Source: Pseudomonadota bacterium
Lineage (GTDB): Bacteria; Pseudomonadota; Gammaproteobacteria; Steroidobacterales; Steroidobacteraceae
DNA length: 51,319 bases
Assembly (NCBI GenBank): GCA_021850555.1
Contig: JAJZLX010000045.1
Coordinates: 1-51,319 of the forward strand
Direction of reading: 5' to 3'
In this document: positions 37,764-48,012 of the stretch, piece after piece
How the letters are laid out: each line of letters begins with the position of its first letter
Numbering within the stretch: position 1 is the first letter of the stretch
Position numbers and translations under genes: made by a program
The notes under the pieces: generated by a model
Seen by the model: only the letters and a program-made list of their open reading frames with translations
What the model was told of the DNA's origin: nothing
The model's database searches: none

Positions 37764-37789
37764 TTGCCTAACGGCCAGGAGTCAAACTC

Positions 37790-38356
37790 ATGTCAACAAA
37801 AACGACATCCGAACAGCAGCAGAGGGCCGGTGACAGCTCCCAGGTCCTCACCTTCGTGCTGGGAAACGAGACTTACGGGGTCGACATCCTGCGCGTGCAG
37901 GAAATCCGCGGCTGGTCGGCGGTAACCAAGATTCCGCACGCCCCGGCGCACGTGCTCGGAGTACTCAATCTGCGCGGCTCGATCGTGCCGATCGTCGACC
38001 TGCGCATGCGCTTCGCCCTGGAGCGCGCTGAATACACCGCGGTCACCGTGATCATCGTGATGTCGGTCGTCACTCCATCCGGACGCAGGGACTTCGGCGT
38101 GGTCGTCGACGGGGTTTCCGACGTGGTCGACGTCAATTCCGCGGAAATCAAGCCTGCGCCCGAGCTCGGAACGCGCTCCGCCACCGATTACCTCCTCGGA
38201 CTGGTCTCCATCGCCGAGCGCATGGTCGTGCTGCTCGACATCGACCGGCTGATCGGCCGGGATCTGACCGTGGTGCCGGGCGCCGCGGAGGAATCGCAAG
38301 AGGAGCACGCCGCCGACGGCGCCACTGCGGGCTCGCTCGCCGCCAACGCGGCGTGA
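37790..38356 (+). CDS. cheW: Chemotaxis coupling protein CheW
   Basis: 188 residues. CheW couples receptors to CheA. Features are [46 protein letters not shown] and [17 protein letters not shown]. The last 25 residues are an acidic, Ala-rich tail. The ATG follows an AGGAG site by seven bases and cheA by 26 bases. Confidence 0.97.
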   Translation: MSTKTTSEQQQRAGDSSQVLTFVLGNETYGVDILRVQEIRGWSAVTKIPHAPAHVLGVLNLRGSIVPIVDLRMRFALERAEYTAVTVIIVMSVVTPSGRRDFGVVVDGVSDVVDVNSAEIKPAPELGTRSATDYLLGLVSIAERMVVLLDIDRLIGRDLTVVPGAAEESQEEHAADGATAGSLAANAA

Positions 38357-38367
38357 TCGGGGGAAAG

Positions 38368-39762
38368 ATGAACGGTCTGAAGAATCTGTCGCTGGGCTCG
38401 AAGATGCTGCTCGTCTTCGCCGTGCCGGCATGCGTCCTCGGCGCGGCGGCCCCGTTAGCCGGCTGCGGGCTCGCCCTTGGATTGACCGCGGCAGCGGTGC
38501 TCGGCGGCGGAGCACTCGCCTTCCTCACCGGACGGGCCGCCGATGCCGCGCTGAGACGCGCGACGGCCGCCGTTCAGTCACTGAGCGAGGGGCGGATCGA
38601 TGTGCCTGTGTCCGGCGAGGGGGCGCACGGATTTGCCGCCCTGGCGAGCGCCCTCGAGACGCTGCGCGGCGCGCTGCGCACGCACAGGGATGAGGCCGCC
38701 GAAGAGCGCGCGCGCGCGGCCGCGGCGCTCGAGAAGACCGAAACGTCGCCTCAGAGCCATGCCTCGCAAACCAGCCTCGCCGAGCAGATCGAGCTCACGG
38801 TGGCGGCGACCCAGGACGTGGTCAAGGCGGCCACGCATGGAGACCTGAGCCGCCGGCTCGACACCGGCATCGACAACGCGGAGCTGCGCTCCATGGCCGA
38901 GGGCATCAACTTGCTGCTCGAGAACATGTCGGCCATGGTCCGCGAGATCAAGGCGACGTCCGAGGAGGTCAGACTCGCGGCCGAGGAGATCTCCACCGGC
39001 AACGAGAATCTCTCACAGCGCACCGAGGAGCAGTCCTCCTCGCTCGAGGAGACCGCCTCCTCCATGGAGGAGATGACCACCACGGTCAAGCAGAACGCCG
39101 ACAACGCCTCGCAAGCCAACCAGCTGGCGCTCGCCGCGCGCGAGCAGGCGGAGAAAGGCGGCGTGATCGTCAATCAGGCGATCACCGCGATGTCCGAGAT
39201 CAACCAGTCCTCGAGGAAGATCGCCGACATCATCGGCGTCATCGACGAGATCGCCTTCCAGACCAACCTCCTGGCGCTCAATGCCGCAGTCGAGGCCGCC
39301 CGCGCCGGCGAGCAGGGTCGCGGCTTCGCCGTGGTGGCGAGCGAGGTGCGCAGCCTCGCGGGGCGCTCGGCCACGGCCGCCAAGGAGATCAAGGGCCTCA
39401 TTCAAGACAGCGTGCGCAAGGTCGAGGACGGCTCGGCGCGGGTCACCCAATCGGGCCATACGCTCGAGGAGATCGTCGCCTCCGTCAAGAAGGTCTCTGA
39501 CATCGTGGCCGAGATTGCGGCCGCTTCGCGCGAGCAGTCCTCGGGCATCGAGCAGGTCAACCGCGCGGTGATGCAGATGGACGAGCTCACCCAGCAGAAC
39601 GCCACGGTCGTCGAGCAGGCCACGACCGCGGCGCGCAACATGACCGGTCTCACCCAGAGCCTCAACCAGAGCATGGCGCGCTACCGGCTCGCGGAAAGGC
39701 ATCACCCGGCTGCGGACGACGCCGGAACGTCCACGTGGCGGCGCGCGGCCGTCGGGGGTTGA
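38368..39762 (+). CDS. Methyl-accepting chemotaxis protein without a periplasmic sensor domain
   Basis: 464 residues. The N-terminus has two close hydrophobic stretches (about 15-30 and 35-55), with no room for a periplasmic ligand domain. A HAMP-like segment and a second linker ([20 protein letters not shown]) lead to a full signalling domain with [19 protein letters not shown] at the hairpin tip and Glu/Gln-rich methylation helices. The C-terminus lacks a WxxF tether. The ATG at 38368 has a GGGGGA site. It follows cheW by 11 bases. Confidence 0.93.
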   Translation: MNGLKNLSLGSKMLLVFAVPACVLGAAAPLAGCGLALGLTAAAVLGGGALAFLTGRAADAALRRATAAVQSLSEGRIDVPVSGEGAHGFAALASALETLRGALRTHRDEAAEERARAAAALEKTETSPQSHASQTSLAEQIELTVAATQDVVKAATHGDLSRRLDTGIDNAELRSMAEGINLLLENMSAMVREIKATSEEVRLAAEEISTGNENLSQRTEEQSSSLEETASSMEEMTTTVKQNADNASQANQLALAAREQAEKGGVIVNQAITAMSEINQSSRKIADIIGVIDEIAFQTNLLALNAAVEAARAGEQGRGFAVVASEVRSLAGRSATAAKEIKGLIQDSVRKVEDGSARVTQSGHTLEEIVASVKKVSDIVAEIAAASREQSSGIEQVNRAVMQMDELTQQNATVVEQATTAARNMTGLTQSLNQSMARYRLAERHHPAADDAGTSTWRRAAVGG

Positions 39763-39767
39763 TCGAC

Positions 39768-42296
39768 ATGCCCAAACTGACGCTCAACCACCTGAGACTG
39801 TGGCAGAAGCTCACCGTTCTCGTGCTGGCGATGAGCCTGCCGGCGACGCTGGTCGGACTCTTCTATTGGTATTCCGCCGGCGGCACCCTGAGCCAGGCCC
39901 GCGGCGAGCTTGCCGGCATCCGCTATCTGAGCGGCATCGGATCGCTCCAGACGGCGCTCCTGACCCGGGAAGGCCGCGCGTTCGCGCTGGCAAGCGGTGA
40001 TGCCGCCGCCAAGCCGGCCCTGTCCGCCGCGCAGCGGCACGTGAGCGGCGCGCTGCATCGGCTGGCCGGCATCAACGCCAGGCTGGGGGAACGCTACGGG
40101 GTCAGGAAGGACTTCCGCGCCGTTCAGAGTCAGTGGGCCGCCATCGAAGGGGTGACCCAGCCTGCCCAGCAGGTGGCTGCGGCAAACGCCGCGCTTCTCG
40201 CCCGGCTCGGCCGTTTGAGCGAGGCGGTCGCCACCGGCTCGCGGGCCACCTCAGATCCGGACCCGCAGATCCGCAGTCTCGTGCAGATCGTTTCCCGTTA
40301 TGTGCCGGCCGCTCTTTCGGATGAAGCGGCGCTGCGCCGCTACGCGGAGGATGCGGCCTCCAAAGGATACCTGGGCGGAGACGACGGGATGGGCATCCGT
40401 ATCGCCCACAGCCGTCTTCTGACCGACTTTCAGATGATCCACACGGCGCTCGGACAGGTTGCGCCGAAGATCGCCGGCCCGCTGTCCGATGGATTGCGCA
40501 CCGCCATCCGGCAGGCGCACGCCTACTACGCGACCGTCACGGCGCAAGTCCTGAATGCCAACAATCTGAAGATCAGCGTCGGAGCGCTGCACGAGGCCGG
40601 CCGGGGCGCCCGCGCTGCATTGAGCGGCCTGCTCGCCGCGAGCAGTTCAGCCGCCGCCGCCGCGGCGCACGCCCGGGTTTCCTCCCTCAGCGCCGAGCGC
40701 GACCTCAACCTGGCGCTGGTGCTGATCGCCATAGTCCTGATTCACGCGCTCACCTGGGTGATGGAGCGCTCTCTCACCAGCCCCATGAAGCGTGCGGTGG
40801 CGATCTTCGAGCGCATCGCCGCCGGACGTTACGACAGCGAGATCGAGACGAATCGGACGGATGAGCTCGGGCAGGTCCTCAAGGCCCTCGCCGCCATGCA
40901 GGCAAAGCTGCGCGCCCAGATCGAGAACGAGCGCGCGGTGGCCGCCGAGAACTCGCGCATCCGTCAGGCTCTCGACAAGGCCTCCACCGGCGTGCTGCTC
41001 GCGGACGCGCAGCACCGGATCATCTACGTCAACGAAGCCGCCGAGACCGGCTTCACCCGCCACGCCGCAGAGCTGCGCCGCAGCCTCACCGGATTCGACC
41101 CGGCGAAACTGCGCGGCTCGAGCCTGGAGGCGCTCTCGAGCTCGCCCGCGCAAGAGCGCCGTGTGCTCGACGGCCTGCACGCCGTGCGCACCGAGGAGCG
41201 CGCGTTCGGCGCGCTGAATTTCCGCATCACCACCAGCCCGGTCACCGGCGAGCGCGGCGAGCGCCTGGGCACGGTGATGGAGTGGACCGAGCGGACGCAG
41301 GAGATGCGGGTGGAGCAGGAGCTGCAAGTCGTGCTCGCCGCCGTGAACAGCGATGACCTCACCCGGCGCATCGAGCTCGACAACAAGTCGGGATTCTTCG
41401 CCGCGCTCGGCGCGGGCGTCAACCGCCTCGCCGACAACCTGGCCGAGATCATCGCCCGGGTCAAGGGGGCGGCGCGGGAGATTCTGCTCGGCGCCGAGGA
41501 GATCACCACCGGCAACTCCAACCTGTCCACCCGGACCGAGGAGCAGGCTTCCTCGCTCGAGCAGACGGCCTCCTCCATGGAGCAGATGACCACCACGGTC
41601 AAGCAGAACGCCGACAACGCCGCCCAGGCCAATCAGCTGGCGCTGGCGGCCCGCGACCAGGCCGAGCAGGGCGTGACGGTGGTCGGCAAGGCCGTGCAGG
41701 CAATGACCGGCATCGACGAGTCCGCCCAGAGGATCGCCGACATCATCGGTGTCATCGACGAGATCGCCTTCCAGACCAACCTCCTGGCGCTCAACGCCGC
41801 CGTAGAGGCGGCCCGCGCCGGCGAGCAGGGCCGCGGCTTCGCCGTCGTGGCGAGCGAGGTGCGCAACCTCGCCGGCCGCTCGGCCACCGCGGCGAGGGAG
41901 ATCAAGTCCCTGATCCAGGACAGCGTCAAGAAGGTTGCCGACGGATCGCAACTGGTCACCGACTCCGGTCAGACCCTCGGCGAGATCGTCACCTCCGTCA
42001 AGAAGGTCTCCGACATCGTGGCGGAGATCGCGGCGGCCTCGCGCGAGCAGTCCTCGGGCATCGAGCAGGTCAACCGCGCGGTGATGCAGATGGATCAGAT
42101 CACCCAGCAGAACGCCGCGCTGGTGGAGGAAACGATCGCCTCCTCCCAGGTCATGACCGGCCATGTGCGCGGTCTCAACGAGACGCTCGCGCGCTTCAAG
42201 CTCAACGAAGGCGCTCGGCGCGAGAGCTCCGGCGAGGGGCGGGCGGCCGAGGCGGACACCGACGCGCCAAAAGTTGCTGTCGGTGAGAGCCGATGA
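39768..42296 (+). CDS. Methyl-accepting chemotaxis protein with periplasmic, HAMP, PAS-like and signalling domains
   Basis: 842 residues. Membrane helix 1 is at about 13-36 and helix 2 at 313-334, enclosing some 275 periplasmic residues rich in helix. A HAMP (335-388), a PAS-like domain (about 392-510, [20 protein letters not shown] and [15 protein letters not shown]) and a second HAMP-like part precede the signalling domain with [19 protein letters not shown]. The end has no WxxF peptide. Ligand unknown. It begins six bases after the first receptor. Confidence 0.93.
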   Translation: MPKLTLNHLRLWQKLTVLVLAMSLPATLVGLFYWYSAGGTLSQARGELAGIRYLSGIGSLQTALLTREGRAFALASGDAAAKPALSAAQRHVSGALHRLAGINARLGERYGVRKDFRAVQSQWAAIEGVTQPAQQVAAANAALLARLGRLSEAVATGSRATSDPDPQIRSLVQIVSRYVPAALSDEAALRRYAEDAASKGYLGGDDGMGIRIAHSRLLTDFQMIHTALGQVAPKIAGPLSDGLRTAIRQAHAYYATVTAQVLNANNLKISVGALHEAGRGARAALSGLLAASSSAAAAAAHARVSSLSAERDLNLALVLIAIVLIHALTWVMERSLTSPMKRAVAIFERIAAGRYDSEIETNRTDELGQVLKALAAMQAKLRAQIENERAVAAENSRIRQALDKASTGVLLADAQHRIIYVNEAAETGFTRHAAELRRSLTGFDPAKLRGSSLEALSSSPAQERRVLDGLHAVRTEERAFGALNFRITTSPVTGERGERLGTVMEWTERTQEMRVEQELQVVLAAVNSDDLTRRIELDNKSGFFAALGAGVNRLADNLAEIIARVKGAAREILLGAEEITTGNSNLSTRTEEQASSLEQTASSMEQMTTTVKQNADNAAQANQLALAARDQAEQGVTVVGKAVQAMTGIDESAQRIADIIGVIDEIAFQTNLLALNAAVEAARAGEQGRGFAVVASEVRNLAGRSATAAREIKSLIQDSVKKVADGSQLVTDSGQTLGEIVTSVKKVSDIVAEIAAASREQSSGIEQVNRAVMQMDQITQQNAALVEETIASSQVMTGHVRGLNETLARFKLNEGARRESSGEGRAAEADTDAPKVAVGESR
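42269..42296 (+). promoter_or_regulatory. Possible sigma-28 promoter for the third receptor
   Basis: AAAAGTTG, 12 bases, then GCCGATGA. The -35 agrees with TAAAGTTT at AAAGTT and the -10 with GCCGATAA at seven of eight positions; the spacer is one base long. The -10 overlaps the stop codon of the second receptor, and the next start codon is 56 bases downstream. Confidence 0.45.
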
Positions 42297-42351
42297 GCCG
42301 GCGCGAGCGAGCGCGCGGCCCCATGAACCATCAGCATCAGGACAAGACACC

Positions 42352-45090
42352 ATGCGACTTCTAAACCGTCTGAAGCTCTGGCAGAAGCTCGGACTGCTGG
42401 TGGCGGCCATGGCGGTGCCGACGGCTCTGCTCGGGTTCTTCTACCTGAGCGCCGCGAACCATGAGGTGTCCCAAGCGCGCAACGAGCTCGACGGCGCCCA
42501 CTACGCGCATCGCCTCGGCTCCGTGCTGGCCGAGGTGTCCAAACACCGCAGCCTGCTGTTCGCGCTGCTCACCGGAGACTCGGCGGAGTCCGGCGCCGTG
42601 GCCGCCTCCGAGGCGCGCATGCACAAGTTGCTGTCCGAAGTGGACGCCGTCAATGCCACCGTGGGTGGCAAGCTCGATGTCACCCGGCAGTGGCAGGCGG
42701 TGAAAAGCGGCTGGGCGGCGCTCAAGAGCGGTGAGTCGAAGATGACGGCGGATCAGGCGGCGGCGCAGCATGATGCGCTCATCGCCAGGATCGTCGGCCT
42801 CGGCCGGCTCGTGGTCGCCCGCTCCGCGCTCAACGTCGATCCCTCGCCGCAGACCGCCGCGCTCATCCGCGTCGCCACGCAGGACGTTCCCAACGCGCTG
42901 ATAGCCTCCGGCGAGGTTCAGTGGTATGCGACCAGCGCGGCAATCAAGGGGTACCTCGGCGGCGGCGACTCGCGGGCGATCCAGATCTACCACCGGCAGG
43001 TGCTCGAGGACTTCGCCCAGGCGAGGCGCGACCTGAATGGCGCCTCGCATGCGGCCCGCTCCCGGATACAGCCGATGCTGAGATCGGCGCTCGCCTCATT
43101 CAACGCCTCGTTCAATCTCATCCGCAGGCGCGTTCTCGACGCGCACAAGATGACCATCACCACCGCGGCACTGTTCGCCAACTCTCAGTCCGTCAACGCC
43201 GGCCTGCAGAAGCTGCTGGACGCCAGCTACTCGGCCATGGACGCCGCCGTGCAGCACCGGCTCTCGCAGGTGACCGCCTCGCGCGCCCTGACCCTGGGGG
43301 TGACCCTTGCGGCTCTGCTGATCGCCGTCGCCCTCTCGTGGTTCATGGCCACCGCCCTGTCCGCCCTCATCACGCGGGCGATCACGGTGTTCGAGCGCAT
43401 CTCGGCCGGCCAGTACGACAACCGGATCGAGCTCAACGGATCGGACGAGGCCAACCAGGTGCTGCGCTCCCTCGACGAGATGCAGGGGAAGCTGCGCGCG
43501 CAGATCGAGAACGAGCGGCTCGTCGCCACCGAGAACGCCCGCATCCGCCAGGCGCTCGATAGCGTCTCCGCAGGCGTGATGGTGGCCGACGCCGACTCGA
43601 GCATCATTTATCTCAACCCGGCGGCCGCCAACGTCCTGACCGCGGCCGAGCAGGACATCCGCCGGGATCTGCCCGGATTCAGCGCCGCGACGATTCGCGG
43701 CTCGAGCATGGACCTCTTCCACCGCGACCCCGCCCATCAGCGCAGCCTCATCGAGAAGCTCTCCGGTGCGCATCGGACCGACCTCGTGCTCGGCGGACAT
43801 TCCTTCGCGCTCACCTTCAATCCGGTCGAGAGCGAGGGCGAGCGCATCGGCACGGTCGTCGAATGGAAGGATCGCACCCAGGAAGTCGCCGTCGAGAAGG
43901 AAATGCAGGACATGCTCTCGGCGGTGACCGCCGGGCGGCTCGGCAAGCGTATCGCGACCGGCGGCAAGAGCGGCTTCTTCGAGGTCATGAGCTCCGGAGT
44001 CAACCGTCTGGCCGACAACATGGCCGAGGTTGTCTCGCGGGTCAAGGAGGTGGCCATCGAGGTGCACCGCGGAGCCGATGAGATCTCCTCCGGCAACGCC
44101 AATCTCTCCCAGCGCACCGAGGAGCAGTCCTCCTCGCTCGAGGAGACGGCCTCTTCCATGGAGGAGATGACCACCACCGTCAAGCAGAACGCGGACAACG
44201 CCGCCCAGGCCAATCAGCTGGCGCTTGCCGCCCGCGAGCAGGCCGAGAAGGGCGGCACGGTGGTCGGCCAGGCGGTGGCGGCCATGTCCGATATCAATCA
44301 GGCCTCGAAGAAGATTGCCGACATCATCGGCGTCATCGACGAGATCGCATTCCAGACGAACCTCCTGGCGCTCAACGCCGCCGTCGAGGCTGCCCGCGCC
44401 GGCGAGCAGGGTCGCGGCTTCGCCGTCGTGGCGAGCGAAGTGCGCAACCTCGCCGGCCGCTCCGCCACGGCCGCCAAGGAGATCAAGGGTCTCATTCAAG
44501 ACAGCGTGCGCAAGGTCGAGGACGGTTCGGTCCTGGTCACCCAGTCCGGGCAGACGCTCGAGAAGATCATGGCCGCGGTGAAGAAAGTCTCGGACATCGT
44601 GGCCGAGATCGCTGCGGCCTCCCGCGAGCAGTCCTCCGGCATCGAGCAGGTCAATCGGGCGGTGATGCAGATGGATGAGCTCACGCAGCAGAACGCCGCG
44701 CTCGTCGAGCAGGCGACCGCCGCCTCCCAGTCCATGGTCGAGCAGGTGCGCGGTCTGAACGAGATACTCGGCCGCTTCGATGTAGGCGATTCGTACGGCG
44801 AAGAGCGTTCGGGCTCTGCGAGTCGCACCGCAGTGAGTGGGCGCGCACCGGGCGGCCCGCAATCTTTCGCCGCCGCAGGTGCAGCCGCCGTTGCCGGCCG
44901 CACCAAGGGCGCCCGCAATACCGCCCCACCCCCCGTGGAGCGGCGCAAGGCCAATCGGCCGTGGGGCCAACGCCCGGCCGCGAGCCCGGCCGCCGCGCCA
45001 CCGGCCCGCGGCGCGCCGAAGCTCGCCGCCGTCTCCTCGGGCGGCGCCGAGCCTGCCGTCGCCGAGGACTCGGAGTGGCAGGAATTCTGA
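42352..45090 (+). CDS. Methyl-accepting chemotaxis protein with WxxF C-terminal tether
   Basis: 912 residues, paralogous to the second receptor: membrane helix 1 (about 13-36), a helical periplasmic domain, helix 2, HAMP, PAS-like domain ([20 protein letters not shown]), second HAMP-like linker and signalling domain ([19 protein letters not shown]). About 90 residues of Ala/Pro/Arg-rich linker follow, ending in EWQEF, which fits the xWxxF pentapeptide that binds CheR and CheB in Tsr and Tar. The ATG at 42352 gives the same N-terminus as its paralogue. Confidence 0.94.
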   Translation: MRLLNRLKLWQKLGLLVAAMAVPTALLGFFYLSAANHEVSQARNELDGAHYAHRLGSVLAEVSKHRSLLFALLTGDSAESGAVAASEARMHKLLSEVDAVNATVGGKLDVTRQWQAVKSGWAALKSGESKMTADQAAAQHDALIARIVGLGRLVVARSALNVDPSPQTAALIRVATQDVPNALIASGEVQWYATSAAIKGYLGGGDSRAIQIYHRQVLEDFAQARRDLNGASHAARSRIQPMLRSALASFNASFNLIRRRVLDAHKMTITTAALFANSQSVNAGLQKLLDASYSAMDAAVQHRLSQVTASRALTLGVTLAALLIAVALSWFMATALSALITRAITVFERISAGQYDNRIELNGSDEANQVLRSLDEMQGKLRAQIENERLVATENARIRQALDSVSAGVMVADADSSIIYLNPAAANVLTAAEQDIRRDLPGFSAATIRGSSMDLFHRDPAHQRSLIEKLSGAHRTDLVLGGHSFALTFNPVESEGERIGTVVEWKDRTQEVAVEKEMQDMLSAVTAGRLGKRIATGGKSGFFEVMSSGVNRLADNMAEVVSRVKEVAIEVHRGADEISSGNANLSQRTEEQSSSLEETASSMEEMTTTVKQNADNAAQANQLALAAREQAEKGGTVVGQAVAAMSDINQASKKIADIIGVIDEIAFQTNLLALNAAVEAARAGEQGRGFAVVASEVRNLAGRSATAAKEIKGLIQDSVRKVEDGSVLVTQSGQTLEKIMAAVKKVSDIVAEIAAASREQSSGIEQVNRAVMQMDELTQQNAALVEQATAASQSMVEQVRGLNEILGRFDVGDSYGEERSGSASRTAVSGRAPGGPQSFAAAGAAAVAGRTKGARNTAPPPVERRKANRPWGQRPAASPAAAPPARGAPKLAAVSSGGAEPAVAEDSEWQEF

Positions 45091-45127
45091 TCATGTCCCG
45101 AAACGATACAAACCTTGGAGCGCGAAG

Positions 45128-45490
45128 ATGGCGCGGATACTCGCGGTAGACGATTCGGCGTCGATGCGCCAGATGGTCGGCATCACCCTCTCGGGCGCAG
45201 GCCACCAGGTGCAGCAGGCCGCCGACGGAGTGGAGGCGCTCGAGATCGCGGAGCGGCACACGTTCGACCTCGTCATCACCGACGTCAACATGCCGAACAT
45301 GGACGGCATCACGCTGGTACGCGAGCTTCGAGCCCGGGCGAGCTACCGGTACGTGCCGCTTCTCGTGCTCACCACGGAAGCCACCGTCGAGCGCAAGCAG
45401 CAAGGCAAGGCCGCCGGCGCCACCGGCTGGCTGGTCAAGCCGTTCAATCCCGAGCGGCTGCTCGCCACGGTCACCAAAGTGCTCAGTTGA
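45128..45490 (+). CDS. Second CheY-like response regulator
   Basis: 120 residues, receiver only. Acidic pair D8/D9, phosphoacceptor D52 in LVITDVNMPNMDG, T82 or T83 in LVLTTEA and K104 in WLVKPFNP are all present. It is closer to the CheY proteins linked to receptor arrays than to the motor CheY, and it stands 37 bases after the third receptor. It may act as a phosphate sink or a second output. Confidence 0.92.
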   Translation: MARILAVDDSASMRQMVGITLSGAGHQVQQAADGVEALEIAERHTFDLVITDVNMPNMDGITLVRELRARASYRYVPLLVLTTEATVERKQQGKAAGATGWLVKPFNPERLLATVTKVLS

Positions 45491-45500
45491 TTGCCGATTT
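45475..45500 (+). promoter_or_regulatory. Possible sigma-28 promoter for the small secreted protein
   Basis: CAAAGTGC, 10 bases, then GCCGATTT. The -10 matches GCCGATAA in six of eight positions and the -35 keeps AAAGT; the spacer is one base short. Transcription near 45507 would leave a leader with an AACGAGG site before the ATG at 45529. Confidence 0.4.
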
Positions 45501-45528
45501 CCCTCATACGCTTGCAACGAGGTTCCCC

Positions 45529-45858
45529 ATGAAAGCACCCAAAATCCTCGCCACCCTGGCGTTCGCCTGCGCCATGAGCGCGACGGCCTACGCGAACTGC
45601 CGCCTGCCGACGGCGCCCAGCAAGATTCCCGATGGGGCCACCGCCAGCAAGCAGCAGATGATCACGGCCATGCAGACCATCCAGGAGTACAACCACGACG
45701 TTCAGACCTACCTGAAGTGCCTCGACTTCGAGGTCCGTCAGAACCAGATGAGCTCTGACGACCAGGTGAGCCTGCACAACGCGGCGGTCAACCAGCTCAA
45801 GCGCATCGCCGCCGAGTTCAACAAGCAGGTCGTGACCTTCAAGTCCAAGCACAGCTGA
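45529..45858 (+). CDS. Small secreted two-cysteine protein of unknown function
   Basis: 109 residues. A signal peptide (about 1-22, LATLAFACAMSATAYA, cleaved after Ala22) gives a mature protein beginning NCRLPTAP. Mature Cys24 and Cys64 could form a disulphide. The rest is predicted helical and polar (QTIQEYNHDVQTYLKCLDFE and VNQLKRIAAEFNKQVVTFK). No family is recognised. It lies between cheY2 and a CheZ-like gene, and a FliA-like promoter and a good ribosome site precede it, so it may be made with the late flagellar genes. Confidence 0.85.
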   Translation: MKAPKILATLAFACAMSATAYANCRLPTAPSKIPDGATASKQQMITAMQTIQEYNHDVQTYLKCLDFEVRQNQMSSDDQVSLHNAAVNQLKRIAAEFNKQVVTFKSKHS

Positions 45859-45894
45859 GGCGCCGATCTGCCCGGATGCCGACTTGACGCCCGC

Positions 45895-45929
45895 ATCCGC
45901 CCCCCGGCGGCACGCGCCCGGGGGCGGAT
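45895..45929 (+). terminator. Strong hairpin after the small secreted gene
   Basis: The arms ATCCGCCCCC and GGGGGCGGAT pair perfectly over ten bases, extended by GG/CC pairs, around a loop of about 9 bases. There is no T tract, so it may be a Rho-dependent or stabilising hairpin rather than a classic terminator. It separates the secreted-protein gene from the next gene. Confidence 0.5.
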
Positions 45930-45984
45930 CTAAGGTCCCCCACGCGTGCGCCTCCGCCGTGTGGCCCAGCAGCGATGGCCAGAC

Positions 45985-46455
45985 ATGACGCGACACACAT
46001 ACATGCACCAACCGGCGGCGGGCGCTCCCTCCGAGCCCGGCGGGCCCGCTGAGCTGGTACGCTCCGCGGAAGCCTCCGCCGCGCTCATCGAGCTCGCGAT
46101 CAGCGAATCGCAGCGACCCGTCGAAACACTCGGGGAAGCGCTGCGGCGCATCTCCGCGGCGACTGCGGCCGGCGAGCGCCCGCTCGCGGCCGACGTCGCG
46201 GCCTGCATCGAGAGTCTGCAGTTCCACGACCGCATGATCCAGCAGCTGACTCATGTGCGCGATCTGCTCGCGGGCGCCGCAGCGGCCGAGCCGGCGCGGC
46301 AGGACCGGCCAGGCTGGCCGGCGCTGCGCGAAGCGCTGCGCTCGCGCTTCACTTCCGAATCGCACCGGCTGCTGTTCAATCTGCTGATGCCGGACGAGGC
46401 CGGTCATGATCACATCCAGCTGCGCGCCGACGAGGGCAGCGTGGAGTTGTTTTGA
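45985..46455 (+). CDS. Small helical protein with CheZ-like DxxxQ motif
   Basis: 156 residues from the ATG at 45985; starts at 45946 (GTG) or 46003 (ATG) are also possible, since no clear ribosome site is present. The centre has CIESLQFHDRMIQQLTHVRD, in which D82 and Q86 reproduce the DxxxQ catalytic spacing of CheZ and LQFHD resembles its FQD context. Helices surround the motif. The protein ends GSVELF. Its stop overlaps the cheR start (TTGA). It may be a second phosphatase of CheY-P, but no such activity is known for it. Confidence 0.7.
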   Translation: MTRHTYMHQPAAGAPSEPGGPAELVRSAEASAALIELAISESQRPVETLGEALRRISAATAAGERPLAADVAACIESLQFHDRMIQQLTHVRDLLAGAAAAEPARQDRPGWPALREALRSRFTSESHRLLFNLLMPDEAGHDHIQLRADEGSVELF

Positions 46456-47318
46456 GCGCACGCGCCACCTCCCAGCCGGATGCCGGCTCGCCGCGGCTGC
46501 GGGAGTTCGCCTTCCACGAGCAGGACTTCCAGGCGTTGCGCTCGCTCGTGAAGTCCCTCACCGGCATCAATCTGACCGAGCAGAAGCGCGAGCTGGTGTA
46601 CGGCCGCCTGACAAGGCGCCTGCGGGCGCTGGGACTGAAGAGCTTCGCGGAATATCGGGAGCTGCTCGCGGGCGACGGGCGCGAGCTCACCGAGCTGTGC
46701 AACGCCATCACCACCAATCTCACCGCCTTCTTCCGCGAGCCGCACCACTTTCAGTATCTGCGCGAGCAATGGCTCGAACCGCTCATCGCCAACGCGCGCG
46801 CCGCCCGGCGCCTGCGCATCTGGTCGGCCGGCTGCTCGACGGGCGAGGAGCCCTACTCCATCGCCATGACCGTGCTCGAGACCCTGCCGCATCCGGGCAG
46901 CTGGGACGTGCGCATCCTCGCAACCGATCTCGACTCGGAGGTGCTGCAGCGCGCCCGTCGCGGCGCCTACGCCCCGGAGCGCACGGCCAACCTCTCGCAC
47001 GAGCGCCTCGATCGATTCTTCGTCGCCCGGTCCGAAGGACGGACCACGGTCCACCAGGTGATCCCGGAGCTCGCCTCCCTGGTCACCTTCAAGCAGCTAA
47101 ATCTCATGCACCCGCTGCCGATGAAAGGACCATTGGACGTCATTTTTTGCCGCAACGTGGTGATCTACTTCGACAAGGACACGCAGCGCGACCTGTTTGC
47201 GCGCATCTGCCGGCTGCAGCGGCCGTCAGATCTGCTGTTTCTGGGACATTCGGAAAGCCTGTTCAAGGTCTGCGACAGCTATGGCCTCATTGGCAAAACG
47301 GTCTACCGGCGGGTCTGA
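46452..47318 (+). CDS. cheR: Chemotaxis protein methyltransferase CheR
   Basis: 288 residues. CheR methylates receptor glutamates using S-adenosylmethionine. The N-terminal helical domain (FQALRSLVKSLTGINLTEQK) is followed by the catalytic part: ITTNLTAFFREPHHF, LRIWSAGCSTGEEPYSIAM (SAM-binding, 122-139), ILATDLDSEVL and DVIFCRNVVIYFD. The start is a rare TTG overlapping the preceding stop. A beta subdomain suited to binding a WxxF peptide is present. Confidence 0.95.
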   Translation: MSARATSQPDAGSPRLREFAFHEQDFQALRSLVKSLTGINLTEQKRELVYGRLTRRLRALGLKSFAEYRELLAGDGRELTELCNAITTNLTAFFREPHHFQYLREQWLEPLIANARAARRLRIWSAGCSTGEEPYSIAMTVLETLPHPGSWDVRILATDLDSEVLQRARRGAYAPERTANLSHERLDRFFVARSEGRTTVHQVIPELASLVTFKQLNLMHPLPMKGPLDVIFCRNVVIYFDKDTQRDLFARICRLQRPSDLLFLGHSESLFKVCDSYGLIGKTVYRRV

Positions 47319-48012
47319 GACTGGATCCGGCCGGCACGGGGACGGCCAGGCCGAGCGCGCGTGCCTGGCACCGGCCTCGCCCGATCCCGAGCCGCCGCCG
47401 CCACTGCCGGGCTTCGAGCAATTTCAACGCCACTGGGACCGCGAGAACGCCTGCTGGGCGGTGAAGATCCTGCCCGGCGAGTACTACGTCACCCGTTACG
47501 AGGAGGCGGTGAGCACGGTGCTCGGCTCATGCGTGTCGGCCTGCGTGCGCGATCCGGTGCGCGGTGTCGGCGGCATGAACCATTTCATGCTGCCCGAGGA
47601 CGCCTCCCTCGGACCGAACGACTGGCTGGATCCGGCCGTCGGGCTCGCCACACGGTACGGCTCCTATGCGATGGAGAGCCTGATCAACGACCTGCTGAAG
47701 CTCGGAGCGGCCCGCGAGCGGCTGGAAATCAAGCTGTTCGGCGGCGGGAAGATCCTCTCGGCCATGACCGACGTCGGCGGCCGCAATATCCGCTTCATCC
47801 ACGACTACATGGCGATCGAGGGATACAGGGTGGCCGCCGAAGACCTCGGCGGCACGAGTCCGCGCAAGGTGATTTACTTTCCGACAAGCGGCCGGGCGCG
47901 GCTGCGCAAGCTCCGTCCGGTGGAAAACCGCATCATCAGCCGTCACGAGCAGCTCTACCTGGAGAGCCTCGGCAGACAGGCGGCCGGCGGCGAAGTGGAG
48001 CTGTTCACATGA
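47281..48012 (+). CDS. cheD: Receptor glutamine deamidase CheD
   Basis: 243 residues. The catalytic residues C84 in [12 protein letters not shown] and H101 in MNHFMLP are present, and LFGGGKIL and NIRFIHDYM follow in order. The ATG at 47281 overlaps cheR by 38 bases; the first 45 residues are Pro-rich and variable, so a later start is possible. The C-terminus ends GGEVELFT. The stop overlaps cheB (ATGA). Confidence 0.92.
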   Translation: MASLAKRSTGGSETGSGRHGDGQAERACLAPASPDPEPPPPLPGFEQFQRHWDRENACWAVKILPGEYYVTRYEEAVSTVLGSCVSACVRDPVRGVGGMNHFMLPEDASLGPNDWLDPAVGLATRYGSYAMESLINDLLKLGAARERLEIKLFGGGKILSAMTDVGGRNIRFIHDYMAIEGYRVAAEDLGGTSPRKVIYFPTSGRARLRKLRPVENRIISRHEQLYLESLGRQAAGGEVELFT

